Assembly (NCBI GenBank): GCA_902767355.1
Contig: CACXHG010000095.1
Coordinates: 1 to 16,063 of the forward strand
DNA: 16,063 nt
Direction: 5' to 3'
DNA from: an uncultured Bacteroidia bacterium
GTDB taxonomy: Bacteria > Bacteroidota > Bacteroidia > Bacteroidales > UBA932
Each line of letters starts with the position of its first letter. The stretch's first letter is position 1. A program made the translations under genes and the position numbers. The notes beneath the pieces are model-generated. The model was not told the origin of the DNA and searched no databases. It saw only the letters and a program-made list of their open reading frames with translations. This document shows, piece by piece, positions 7,815 to 13,944 of the stretch.

Positions 7815-7843
7815 GTAAATAATCTTAATAATTATTACCTTAG
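7812..7843 (+). promoter_or_regulatory. Promoter of the ompA-family gene, overlapping the terminator T-run
   Basis: The -33 box TTTG (7812-7815) is formed by the last three T residues of the preceding terminator plus the next G. Twenty nt downstream lies TACCTTAG (7836-7843), one mismatch from TAnnTTTG. Transcription should start around 7847-7850, about 57-60 nt before the ATG at 7907. A short inverted repeat, GCGCA (7843-7847) with TGCGC (7857-7861), straddles this point. Confidence 0.55.
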
Positions 7844-7906
7844 CGCAGCGATTTTATGCGCAAAAAACAGAAGACGTTAACATAATTAATAACTTTACAC
7901 TACATC

Positions 7907-8992
7907 ATGAAAAAATTATTTTCAATTGTTGCTATGCTGTGCATCACTTTTGTGATGAACGCGCAGAACAAGGAATTTAATCCTTACTGGTATCTTCAGC
8001 TCCAGGGTGGTGCAGGTTACACTGTAGGTGAGTCAACCTTCATGAATCAGGTTTCTCTCCCCGCAGCTGCGCTGAACCTCGGTTGGCAGTTCTCTCCCGT
8101 TGTGGGCGCCCGCCTCAATTTCAACGGCTATCAGGGCAAAGGTGCTCTCCCTCAGCAGGGCGAAGACCTTCTCTATGGTTGGAACTACGCTCAGGGCGGT
8201 CTGGACTTCCTCTTCAACCTTGCAAACCTCGGTGGTTACAAGGCTGGCCGCATTTTCAACCCGTACATCTTCCTGGGTGCCGGCGCTAACTACGCTTTCA
8301 ACAATGGCGCTCCCGCTAAAGATGCATATCCCATCGAGCTCAGCAAACGTTGGGACAACAATCTGATTTCTCCCGTTGGCCGCGCTGGTATTGGCGCTGA
8401 CTTCCAGCTGGGTTATCGCGTAGCCCTCGGCCTCGAGCTGGCTTGCAACGCTTTGAGCGACAAGTTCAACTCCAAGCCCGGCAGCTACACTCCCGACTTT
8501 GACTGGCAGTATCAGGCTCTCGTCGGCCTCAAGATCCGCCTGGGCAAGAAACCCGTTCCCGCTCCCGTTCCCGTACCTGTACCCGTTGCAGAGCCCGAAC
8601 CCGAACCCGAACCGGAACCCGTTGTTGAGCCCGTTGCTCCCGCTCCCGAACCGGAACCCGAGTTTGAGGCATACGTAGAGAACATCTGGTTCAATCTTGA
8701 CAAGTACTACATCCGCGAGAGCGAGGCTTACAAGATCGACAATATCGTTAAGGTTCTCAACGACAACCCCGACACCAAGATCAAAGTTACCGGTTATGCC
8801 GATATCGAGACTGGTAGCGATGCTCACAACTGGAAACTCTCTGAGAACCGCGCCAACAGCGTTAAGAAGGCTCTCGTAGAGAAGGGTATTGCAGAAAGCC
8901 GCATCATCACCGACTTCAAGGGCAGCCGCGAGCGTCCGTTCGCAAACCCTGCAGAGAAGAACCGTGTTGCTATCTGCGTAGTTGACGACTAA
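7907..8992 (+). CDS. OmpA-family outer membrane porin with peptidoglycan-binding domain
   Basis: This is an outer membrane beta-barrel tethered to peptidoglycan, giving envelope stability. The signal peptide is residues 1-19 (cleavage after MNA). Residues 20-214 form a small barrel with alternating aromatic/hydrophobic strands (WYLQLQGGAGY, ALNLGWQF, NPYIFLGAGANYAF, YQALVGLKIRLG), a size fitting eight strands. A flexible Pro-Val/Ala/Glu linker occupies P216-P251. Residues 255-361 are the OmpA C-terminal domain: TGYADIETG, then WKLSENRANSVKKALVEKGI, and a final NRVAICV. The two residues that bind diaminopimelate in characterised OmpA domains are present as D299 and R315. It is a single-gene unit between its own promoter and a strong terminator. 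Codon choice (CGC/CGT, GGT, AAG) suggests high expression. Family call is firm; the exact family name within Bacteroidota porins is not determined. Confidence 0.93.
   Translation: MKKLFSIVAMLCITFVMNAQNKEFNPYWYLQLQGGAGYTVGESTFMNQVSLPAAALNLGWQFSPVVGARLNFNGYQGKGALPQQGEDLLYGWNYAQGGLDFLFNLANLGGYKAGRIFNPYIFLGAGANYAFNNGAPAKDAYPIELSKRWDNNLISPVGRAGIGADFQLGYRVALGLELACNALSDKFNSKPGSYTPDFDWQYQALVGLKIRLGKKPVPAPVPVPVPVAEPEPEPEPEPVVEPVAPAPEPEPEFEAYVENIWFNLDKYYIRESEAYKIDNIVKVLNDNPDTKIKVTGYADIETGSDAHNWKLSENRANSVKKALVEKGIAESRIITDFKGSRERPFANPAEKNRVAICVVDD
8552..8659 (+). repeat. Low-complexity Pro-Val/Pro-Glu linker coding repeat
   Basis: There are degenerate 6-nt units (CCCGTT/CCCGCT, then GAACCC/GAACCG) encoding a 36-residue P-V/A then P-E dipeptide linker between barrel and OmpA domain. 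It can expand or contract in steps of two residues. The linker is likely an extended rod spanning toward the peptidoglycan. Confidence 0.85.
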
Positions 8993-9013
8993 TCGATAGT
9001 TATCACAACATAG

Positions 9014-9044
9014 AAAGACCGGCCCATACGGGCCGGTCTTTTAT
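9014..9044 (+). terminator. Intrinsic terminator of the ompA-family gene
   Basis: AAAGACCGGCCC (9014-9025) pairs perfectly with GGGCCGGTCTTT (9030-9041) around the loop ATAC. A T-rich run (TTATTTTATT) follows on the + strand. The converging permease gene on the - strand stops at 9046, inside this T-rich run. Its read-out would also form the hairpin, though with a poorer T-run, so bidirectional use is plausible. Confidence 0.92.
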
Positions 9045-9045
9045 T

Positions 9046-10353
9046 TTATTGGCGGAGGGCATCGACGGGGTTGAGGCGACAGGCCTGAAGGGCTGGAGCT
9101 ATGCCGCTTGCAAGGCCGAGAGCGAGCGCAATGCCGGCCGAGAGCAGCGCCAGGCTCGGGCTGACGGCCACTTTGATGAGCGTGGCCGGAATAAGCGCGC
9201 ACACCATTGCGGCAAGCAGCAGCCCCAAAACTGCGCCAAGGGCCGACAGCAGCAGGGCCTCCAAAATGAATTCCCAAAGAATTCGCCGCCGGGTGGCCCC
9301 CAGGGCCAGTTTGAGCCCGATCTGCCAGGAGCGTTCGCGCACGCTGACCAGCATGATGTTCACTATTCCGAAACCGCCTATCAGCAGGGAAAAAAGGGCT
9401 ATTACGATGCCGGCGGTGGAGATTTTGCCTGTCAGAGACATAGTCTGCCGGCAGAGGTCTTCCATGGTGTTCACCGCGAAGTTGTCGCTTTGGACGGGCG
9501 AAAGCCGGCGGGCGGCGCGCACCAGACGCCGGACTTCGCCCACTGCGGCATCGCGGTCCATGGCTCCCGGGCCCACTGCGACCATGGTTTCCAGGGCGTC
9601 GCTGCCCGCAATCGCTTCTGCCGTGGCAAAGGGGACGATGATGGCGTAGTCGGTGGCGTAGAGGCTGATTATATTCTTGCCTTCCAGGGACATAACGCCC
9701 GTGACCGTGAGGTTGCGGCCGCCGCTGCGAATGGTTTTGCCGCAGGCGGCGGAGTAGTCAGAAGGGTCGGCCCCGAGCAGTTCGGAGGCGATTTTGGCCC
9801 CGACTATGGCTTTGGGCTCGCTGCCCGAGGTCTCTGCGGTGGAGAAGCTGCGGCCGGCGCACACGGAAGAATACACCAGGTGTTGCCACGCCCCGCCCAC
9901 GCCCAGCAGGCGGACGTCGCGCATGGTCTTGCCCTCGAAGTAGATGTCTGCGTCGGCCTTGCCGGCAAAGGCCCTCCACGCCCCAGCTGTCATCCCGGGC
10001 GTAGTGCCTTCTGTCATCCCGGGCGTAGCTGAGGGATCCGTCAGCGGCGCGACGGCCAGAAAGTCCTGCCAGCTGGCCTGGGGCCGGGCGGCGTAGCGGT
10101 TCCAGTCGGCGCTGTCGCCTTCGTCCGGCCTTTCGGCCGCGCCGCCGGCTGCGTCATCGCCGTGCGAGTCCACGGGGAAGCGCTCCACCATGATCATGTC
10201 GCTTCCGAAATGGTCGAAACCGGACGCTACGGCCTTCGAGAAGGCCTCTACCAGCGCAAATGACAGGGTTACTACAAAGATACCTACACTCACCCCGAAC
10301 AGGGAGAGAAATGCCCTTAAAGGGTCAGTTTTGATTTGGTGAAAGATTTCCAT
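9046..10353 (-). CDS. MacB/FtsX-type ABC transporter permease
   Basis: This is an inner-membrane permease subunit of the MacB/SalY type, which couples a cytoplasmic ATPase to movement of substrates or signals in the periplasm. Residues 14-37 form TM1 (RAFLSLFGVSVGIFVVTLSFALVEAF). A periplasmic MacB_PCD-like domain extends to about residue 300. The FtsX domain holds three membrane segments at about 312-336, 357-389 and 395-423. Between TM2 and TM3 lies the family loop NIMLVSVRERSWQIGLKLALGATRRR, and the end is CRLNPVDALRQ. The 435-aa length is normal. No ATP-binding or membrane-fusion partner is adjacent, so the partners must lie elsewhere. Its ATG lies inside the last 29 nt of mutS, so the two genes are probably co-transcribed and coupled. 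Residues 106-124 (DPSATPGMTEGTTPGMTAG) come from an inserted repeat in the periplasmic loop. The substrate is unknown. Confidence 0.9.
   Translation of the reverse strand: MEIFHQIKTDPLRAFLSLFGVSVGIFVVTLSFALVEAFSKAVASGFDHFGSDMIMVERFPVDSHGDDAAGGAAERPDEGDSADWNRYAARPQASWQDFLAVAPLTDPSATPGMTEGTTPGMTAGAWRAFAGKADADIYFEGKTMRDVRLLGVGGAWQHLVYSSVCAGRSFSTAETSGSEPKAIVGAKIASELLGADPSDYSAACGKTIRSGGRNLTVTGVMSLEGKNIISLYATDYAIIVPFATAEAIAGSDALETMVAVGPGAMDRDAAVGEVRRLVRAARRLSPVQSDNFAVNTMEDLCRQTMSLTGKISTAGIVIALFSLLIGGFGIVNIMLVSVRERSWQIGLKLALGATRRRILWEFILEALLLSALGAVLGLLLAAMVCALIPATLIKVAVSPSLALLSAGIALALGLASGIAPALQACRLNPVDALRQ
9987..10040 (+). repeat. Dispersed-type repeat with partial tandem copy, inside the permease gene
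   Basis: Two copies of CTGTCATCCCGGGCGTAG start at 9987 and 10011, exactly 24 nt apart. Only the second continues into CTGAGGGATCC, so only it has the ATCCC...GGGAT inverted ends. Read on the - strand it gives DPSATPGMT-EGT-TPGMT in the permease frame with no stop. The same element, in the same reading frame, lies in mutS at 10515-10563. Confidence 0.8.
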
Positions 10354-12970
10354 CGTCTTTTCCTCCAGCTAATTTGTTTTTGATTTGTCGGATTGTATCA
10401 AAAGCGTTTAGTGGGGAAAGCGTATTGATATCTATCTTTTCTATAATGTGTTTAATGTCAAGCAGAAGCGGGTCGTCCAGTTGGAAGAACGACAGTTGCA
10501 TGCCCTTTGCGCTTCCGAGCGAAGAACCCCCTGTCATCCCGAGCGAAGTCGAGGGATCTCCGGCAGTCTTATTCTCCAGGCTGTCCAGCTTTTTCTGGGC
10601 GGCATACAGCACTTCCTGGGGCATTCCGGCCATGCGGGCCACGTGGATGCCGAAGCTGCTGGCCACGCCTCCTTCGCACAGTTTGCGCAGGAAAATCACG
10701 TGCCCGTCCACCTCCTGGGTAGAAATGTGGTAGTTGCGCACCCTCTCCAGAAAGGTCTCCATCTCGTTGAGTTCGTGGTAGTGGGTGGCAAACAGCGTCT
10801 TGGGCCTCAGGCTTGTGCGGTGCAGATATTCCACTATCGCCCAGGCGATTGACATGCCATCGTAGGTGCTGGTGCCGCGGCCGATCTCGTCCAGCAGCAG
10901 CAGCGAGCGCTGCGAAAGGTTGTTGAGTATGGTGGCGCTCTCGGTCATCTCCACCATGAAGGTGGATTCGCCCCGGGAGATATTGTCGGAGGCGCCCACG
11001 CGGGTGAACAGCTTGTCCACATAGCCTATGCGGGCGCTTGCGGCCGGCACGAAGCTGCCTATCTGGGCCATGAGCACTATGAGTGCCGTCTGCCGCAGCA
11101 GGGCCGACTTACCGGCCATGTTCGGGCCGGTGAGGATTATGATCTGCTGGCTGTCGTTGTCCAGAAAGACGTCGTTGGCGACATATTCTTCGCCCTCGCC
11201 CATAAGGGCTTCTATCACAGGATGCCGGCCCTGCTTGATGTCTATCTGCAGGGAATCGTCCACCGTGGGGCGGCAGTATCCCCGTTTGTGGGCGGTGAAG
11301 GCAAAGGCCGACAGGCAGTCCAGCTCGCTCACGGCGGCGGCATTTTGCTGGATGGCGGCTATGTTCTGCTGCAACTGCTGCACCAGATTGTTATATATAG
11401 AGGCTTCAATGGCCACGATCTGGTCCTGGGCCACCAGAATCTTCTCTTCGTATTGCTTGAGTTCTGCGGTGATGTAGCGCTCGGCTCCAACCAGGGTCTG
11501 CTTGCGTATCCAGTCCGGGGGCACGAGATCTTTGTAGGTGTTGCGCACCTCCAGATAGTAGCCGAACACGTTGTTGTAGCTCACCTTGAGCGAGGCTATG
11601 CCGGTGGCGTCGCGCTCGCGCTGCTGTATGTCCAGCAGGATCTGCTTGCTGTTGGCCAGGATGTTGCGGTATTCGTCGAGGCTGGCGTCCACGCCGCTGC
11701 AAACCACCTCGCCCTTGCCGATCTGCTGCGCAGTGTCGGCCTTGATGGTGGCGGCGATGGCCCCGGAAAGGCTGCTAAGGGCGTTCAGGCGGCCGATGTA
11801 GCGACCTATGGCGGCGATATTGCGGCCGCGCTCTGTTATGGAAGCTATTTTTTCCAGGCCGCGGCCCAGCTGGAGCACCTCGCGCGGCAGGATTTTGCCG
11901 GCGGCGGCGCGGGAAACTATCCTCTCGAGGTCACCGACCTGGGCTATGTCTTCGCGAATGGCGTCGCAGGTGGGGGCATCGTCGTAGAATGCCTGCACCG
12001 CATCTGCGCGCATTTTTATGGACTCCGGCTTTTTAAGCGGCATGGCCAGCCACTGCCTCAGGCAGCGGGAGCCCATAGGGGAGCGGCACTCGTCAAGGAT
12101 GTTGATAAGGGCGGCTCCGTCGGCGGCGGACATGGGGCTGAGAATCTCCAGCGCACGGCTGGTGAAGCGGTCTATCCACATGAATTCGCTGCGGTCTATG
12201 CGCCCCAGCGAGCGTATGTGCGCAATATCCTTGTGCTCTGTGAGTTCCAGATAGGCCAACACGGCGCCGGCGGCAGTCACAGCCAACGGCATATCCTCCA
12301 CGCCGAAGCCTTTGAGGGAGTCGGTATTAAACTGATTTACAAGCTTTTTATAGGCGGTGTGATAGACAAAGGCCCAGCCTTCGAGTGGGGTGATATAAAC
12401 CTTGTCTTTGTAACGGGCGCGAAAACCGTCTTCGAAGCCGCGCTGCAGCAGGATTTCCTTGGGAGAGAAGTCCGCCAGCAGCATGTCCATGAAGTCCAGG
12501 CTGCCCTGGGCGGCGCGGAACTCACCGGTGGAGATGTCCAGGAAGGCCGCTCCGGCCATGTCCTTTTCGAAATGGAGCGCGCAGAGCCAGTTGTTGCGCT
12601 CGGCGCTGAGCAGCGCCTCGTTGTAGTTCACGCCTGGTGTGACCAGCTCGGTCACGCCGCGCTTGACCAGCTTCTTGGTCAGCTTGGGGTCCTCCAGCTG
12701 GTCGCAGATGGCCACCTTGTAGCCCGCGGCGACCATCTTGGGCAGATAGATGTCTATGGCGTGATGCGGCACCCCGGCCAGGTTGGTGTAGCTGCCGGAA
12801 CCGCTGGCTTTGCGGGTGAGCACCAGGCCTAGCACCTTGCTCACAACCACGGCGTCGTCGGCAAAGGTCTCGTAAAAGTCGCCGACGCGGTAGAACAGAA
12901 TGCTGTCGGGGTACTGCGACTTGATCTCGTAGTACTGCTGCATCAGGGGTGTGTTCTTGTCCGCTGCCAT
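10325..12970 (-). CDS. mutS: DNA mismatch repair protein MutS
   Basis: MutS recognises mispairs and small loops in DNA and starts mismatch repair with MutL. The 881-aa length is normal for MutS1. The mismatch-reading Phe-X-Glu motif is F32-Y33-E34 (in GDFYETF). The connector, lever and clamp regions follow. The ATPase has Walker A GPNMAGKS at 615-622 (K621) and Walker B LLLLDEIGRG with D694/E695, followed by STYDG and the FATHYHEL motif. The C-terminal tail LSFFQLDDPLL is typical of the family. Between ATPase and tail, residues 804-823 (GDPSTSLGMTGGSSLGSAKG) derive from an inserted repeat, in a linker that is variable in MutS. ATG at 12970 follows a TAnnTTTG box by only six nt. The overlapping permease gene is downstream on the same strand. 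All catalytic motifs are intact, so the protein should be active. Confidence 0.98.
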   Translation of the reverse strand: MAADKNTPLMQQYYEIKSQYPDSILFYRVGDFYETFADDAVVVSKVLGLVLTRKASGSGSYTNLAGVPHHAIDIYLPKMVAAGYKVAICDQLEDPKLTKKLVKRGVTELVTPGVNYNEALLSAERNNWLCALHFEKDMAGAAFLDISTGEFRAAQGSLDFMDMLLADFSPKEILLQRGFEDGFRARYKDKVYITPLEGWAFVYHTAYKKLVNQFNTDSLKGFGVEDMPLAVTAAGAVLAYLELTEHKDIAHIRSLGRIDRSEFMWIDRFTSRALEILSPMSAADGAALINILDECRSPMGSRCLRQWLAMPLKKPESIKMRADAVQAFYDDAPTCDAIREDIAQVGDLERIVSRAAAGKILPREVLQLGRGLEKIASITERGRNIAAIGRYIGRLNALSSLSGAIAATIKADTAQQIGKGEVVCSGVDASLDEYRNILANSKQILLDIQQRERDATGIASLKVSYNNVFGYYLEVRNTYKDLVPPDWIRKQTLVGAERYITAELKQYEEKILVAQDQIVAIEASIYNNLVQQLQQNIAAIQQNAAAVSELDCLSAFAFTAHKRGYCRPTVDDSLQIDIKQGRHPVIEALMGEGEEYVANDVFLDNDSQQIIILTGPNMAGKSALLRQTALIVLMAQIGSFVPAASARIGYVDKLFTRVGASDNISRGESTFMVEMTESATILNNLSQRSLLLLDEIGRGTSTYDGMSIAWAIVEYLHRTSLRPKTLFATHYHELNEMETFLERVRNYHISTQEVDGHVIFLRKLCEGGVASSFGIHVARMAGMPQEVLYAAQKKLDSLENKTAGDPSTSLGMTGGSSLGSAKGMQLSFFQLDDPLLLDIKHIIEKIDINTLSPLNAFDTIRQIKNKLAGGKDDGNLSPNQN
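10515..10563 (+). repeat. Dispersed-type repeat with degenerate neighbour, inside mutS
   Basis: The full copy starts CTGTCATCCCGAGCGAAG at 10531 and continues TCGAGGGATCTCC to 10563, with ATCCC and GGGAT as inverted ends. A degenerate piece sharing CCGAGCGAAG begins at 10515, exactly 24 nt before the matching piece at 10539. On the - strand it reads DPSTSLGMT in the mutS frame. It lies in the linker before the C-terminal tail, where extra residues are tolerated. Confidence 0.8.
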
Positions 12971-12976
12971 AGATTA

Positions 12977-12984
12977 CAAATGTA
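12977..12984 (-). promoter_or_regulatory. -7 box for mutS
   Basis: Read on the - strand this is TACATTTG, an exact TAnnTTTG match. It ends six nt before the mutS ATG, so the mRNA would have almost no leader. No TTTG -33 box is present at the usual distance, which lowers confidence. Confidence 0.5.
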
Positions 12985-12997
12985 GCCAAATTTCGCT

Positions 12998-13005
12998 TAT
13001 CTTTG
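12998..13005 (+). promoter_or_regulatory. -7 box for rsmA
   Basis: TATCTTTG matches TAnnTTTG exactly and is followed by GCACTATG. The rsmA ATG lies only four nt after the box, about where transcription should begin, so the mRNA would be leaderless or nearly so. No clear TTTG -33 box is present; TTAC at 12974-12977 is the nearest weak candidate. Confidence 0.55.
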
Positions 13006-13009
13006 CACT

Positions 13010-13789
13010 ATGACGACCCGCGTAAAACCAAAAAAGAATCTCGGACAGCATTTTCTTGCCAACGACGGCATCGCCCGCCGCATCGCCAATGCGCTTCTGT
13101 GTGAGGGCGGTGGGCCGGGACGGCCGATGAACACTCTGGAAGTAGGCTGCGGCACCGGCGCGCTCACCCGCCATCTGCTCTGCCGCAACGACATCTGCCT
13201 CAAGGGCATAGAGATAGACGGGGAATCTATAGATTACCTGCGCGAAAACCTGCCGGCCATCATGCCCAATCTCTATCAGGCCGACTTTCTTAAGAGCGAC
13301 CTGCGCAAGATATTTGCAGAAGGCGACATTGCCATAATCGGCAATTTCCCTTACAACATCTCTTCGCAGATTTTCTTTAAAGTGCTGGACAATAAGGATA
13401 TAGTGCCGCAGGTGGTAGGGATGCTGCAAAAGGAGGTCGCCGAGCGGCTGGCGTCCGGCCCCGGCAACAAGAGCTACGGCATACTCTCGGTGCTGCTGCA
13501 GGCCTGGTACGACATAGAATACCTTTTTACCGTGGGCGAAAACGAGTTTATTCCGCCGCCGAAAGTCAAGTCGGCGGTGATACGCCTGCACCGCAACGGC
13601 CGCACAGAGCTGGGTTGCGACCCTATACTTTTCAAGCAGGTGGTAAAGGCAGCCTTCGGGCAGCGTCGCAAGACCCTGCGCAACAGCCTCAAGACCCTCA
13701 CTGACAGCGTCCCGCCTCAGTTCGCCGGCCTGCGCCCCGAGCAGCTGGGCGTGGAGGATTTCATTCTGCTCACAGCCAGCCTGGGCTAA
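13010..13789 (+). CDS. rsmA: 16S rRNA (adenine1518/1519-N6)-dimethyltransferase RsmA (KsgA)
   Basis: RsmA uses S-adenosylmethionine to dimethylate two adjacent adenosines in the 3' end hairpin of 16S rRNA, a late 30S assembly checkpoint; its loss gives kasugamycin resistance in other bacteria. Visible motifs in order: NLGQHFL at 10-16; SAM-binding EVGCGTGALT at 44-53; acidic IEID at about 67-70; a D-F pair (ADFLKSD) at about 91-97; the catalytic NFPYNIS at 112-118 (NLPYNIS type); and PPPKVKSAV near 185-195. A C-terminal helical domain with FGQRRKTLRNSL follows. The 259-aa length is normal. The start ATG is fixed by the conserved basic N-terminus and the -7 box immediately upstream. It is transcribed divergently from mutS across 39 nt and converges on the tRNA-Gln unit. 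Confidence 0.97.
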   Translation: MTTRVKPKKNLGQHFLANDGIARRIANALLCEGGGPGRPMNTLEVGCGTGALTRHLLCRNDICLKGIEIDGESIDYLRENLPAIMPNLYQADFLKSDLRKIFAEGDIAIIGNFPYNISSQIFFKVLDNKDIVPQVVGMLQKEVAERLASGPGNKSYGILSVLLQAWYDIEYLFTVGENEFIPPPKVKSAVIRLHRNGRTELGCDPILFKQVVKAAFGQRRKTLRNSLKTLTDSVPPQFAGLRPEQLGVEDFILLTASLG

Positions 13790-13795
13790 ATAAAC

Positions 13796-13823
13796 AAAAA
13801 CCCCCACGCGGAATGCGTGAGGG
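13796..13823 (-). terminator. Intrinsic terminator after tRNA-Gln
   Basis: On the - strand, CCCTCACGC (13823-13815) pairs with GCGTGGGGG (13809-13801) around a 5-nt loop, followed by five T residues (13800-13796). One pair is T-G. It lies just past the tRNA 3' end. From the + strand the same hairpin begins 11 nt after the rsmA stop but lacks a good T-run, so it may stop rsmA transcripts less efficiently. Confidence 0.88.
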
Positions 13824-13829
13824 ACTTTG

Positions 13830-13900
13830 TTGAGATATCAGGACTCGAACCCGAACTGAGAGAGCCAGAATCTCTAGTGCTACCATTACACCATATCTCA
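13830..13900 (-). tRNA. tRNA-Gln (anticodon CUG)
   Basis: Read on the - strand, acceptor arms TGAGATA (13900-13894) and TATCTCA (13837-13831) pair fully, and 13830 supplies discriminator A. The D-loop contains AATGGTAG. The anticodon stem AGAGA/TCTCT encloses TTCTGGC, giving anticodon CTG, which reads CAG. The T-arm is TCGGG-TTCGAGT-CCTGA. The U1-A72 first pair fits tRNA-Gln. The genome does not encode the 3' CCA, so it must be added by the CCA-adding enzyme. Total 71 nt, no insertion or intron. Confidence 0.95.
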
Positions 13901-13913
13901 GTGATTTGGACTG

Positions 13914-13944
13914 CAAATATAGAAGTTATTCCAAAAATATCAAA
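13914..13944 (-). promoter_or_regulatory. Promoter for tRNA-Gln overlapping the mrp stop codon
   Basis: On the - strand the -33 TTTG (13944-13941) and the -7 TATATTTG (13921-13914) are spaced by 19 nt, an exact consensus. The -33 box overlaps the final TTT TGA of mrp. Transcription would begin around 13906-13910, leaving a 5' leader of about 6-10 nt before the mature tRNA. Confidence 0.75.

Noticed and set aside
7843..7861. Inverted repeat GCGCA/TGCGC as a 5' mRNA hairpin or operator for the ompA-family gene
   Set aside because: The 5' arm overlaps the -7 box and is probably not transcribed in full. Five base pairs with a 9-nt loop is weak, so it is not listed as a separate feature.
9049..10032. 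A 327-codon open frame on the + strand opposite the permease gene
   Set aside because: It is antisense to a permease with clear FtsX features. The Gly/Ala/His-rich translation shows no family, and it begins within the ompA terminator region.
11222..12832. A 536-codon open frame on the + strand opposite mutS
   Set aside because: It is antisense to an unmistakable MutS, has no recognisable domain and is rich in Gly/Ala/His/Gln, as expected from reading GC-rich coding DNA backward. No start signals were seen.
10325..12970. mutS being disrupted by the repeat insertion
   Set aside because: The repeat is in frame with no stop, lies in a variable linker, and the mismatch-reading, Walker A and Walker B motifs and the C-terminal tail are all intact.
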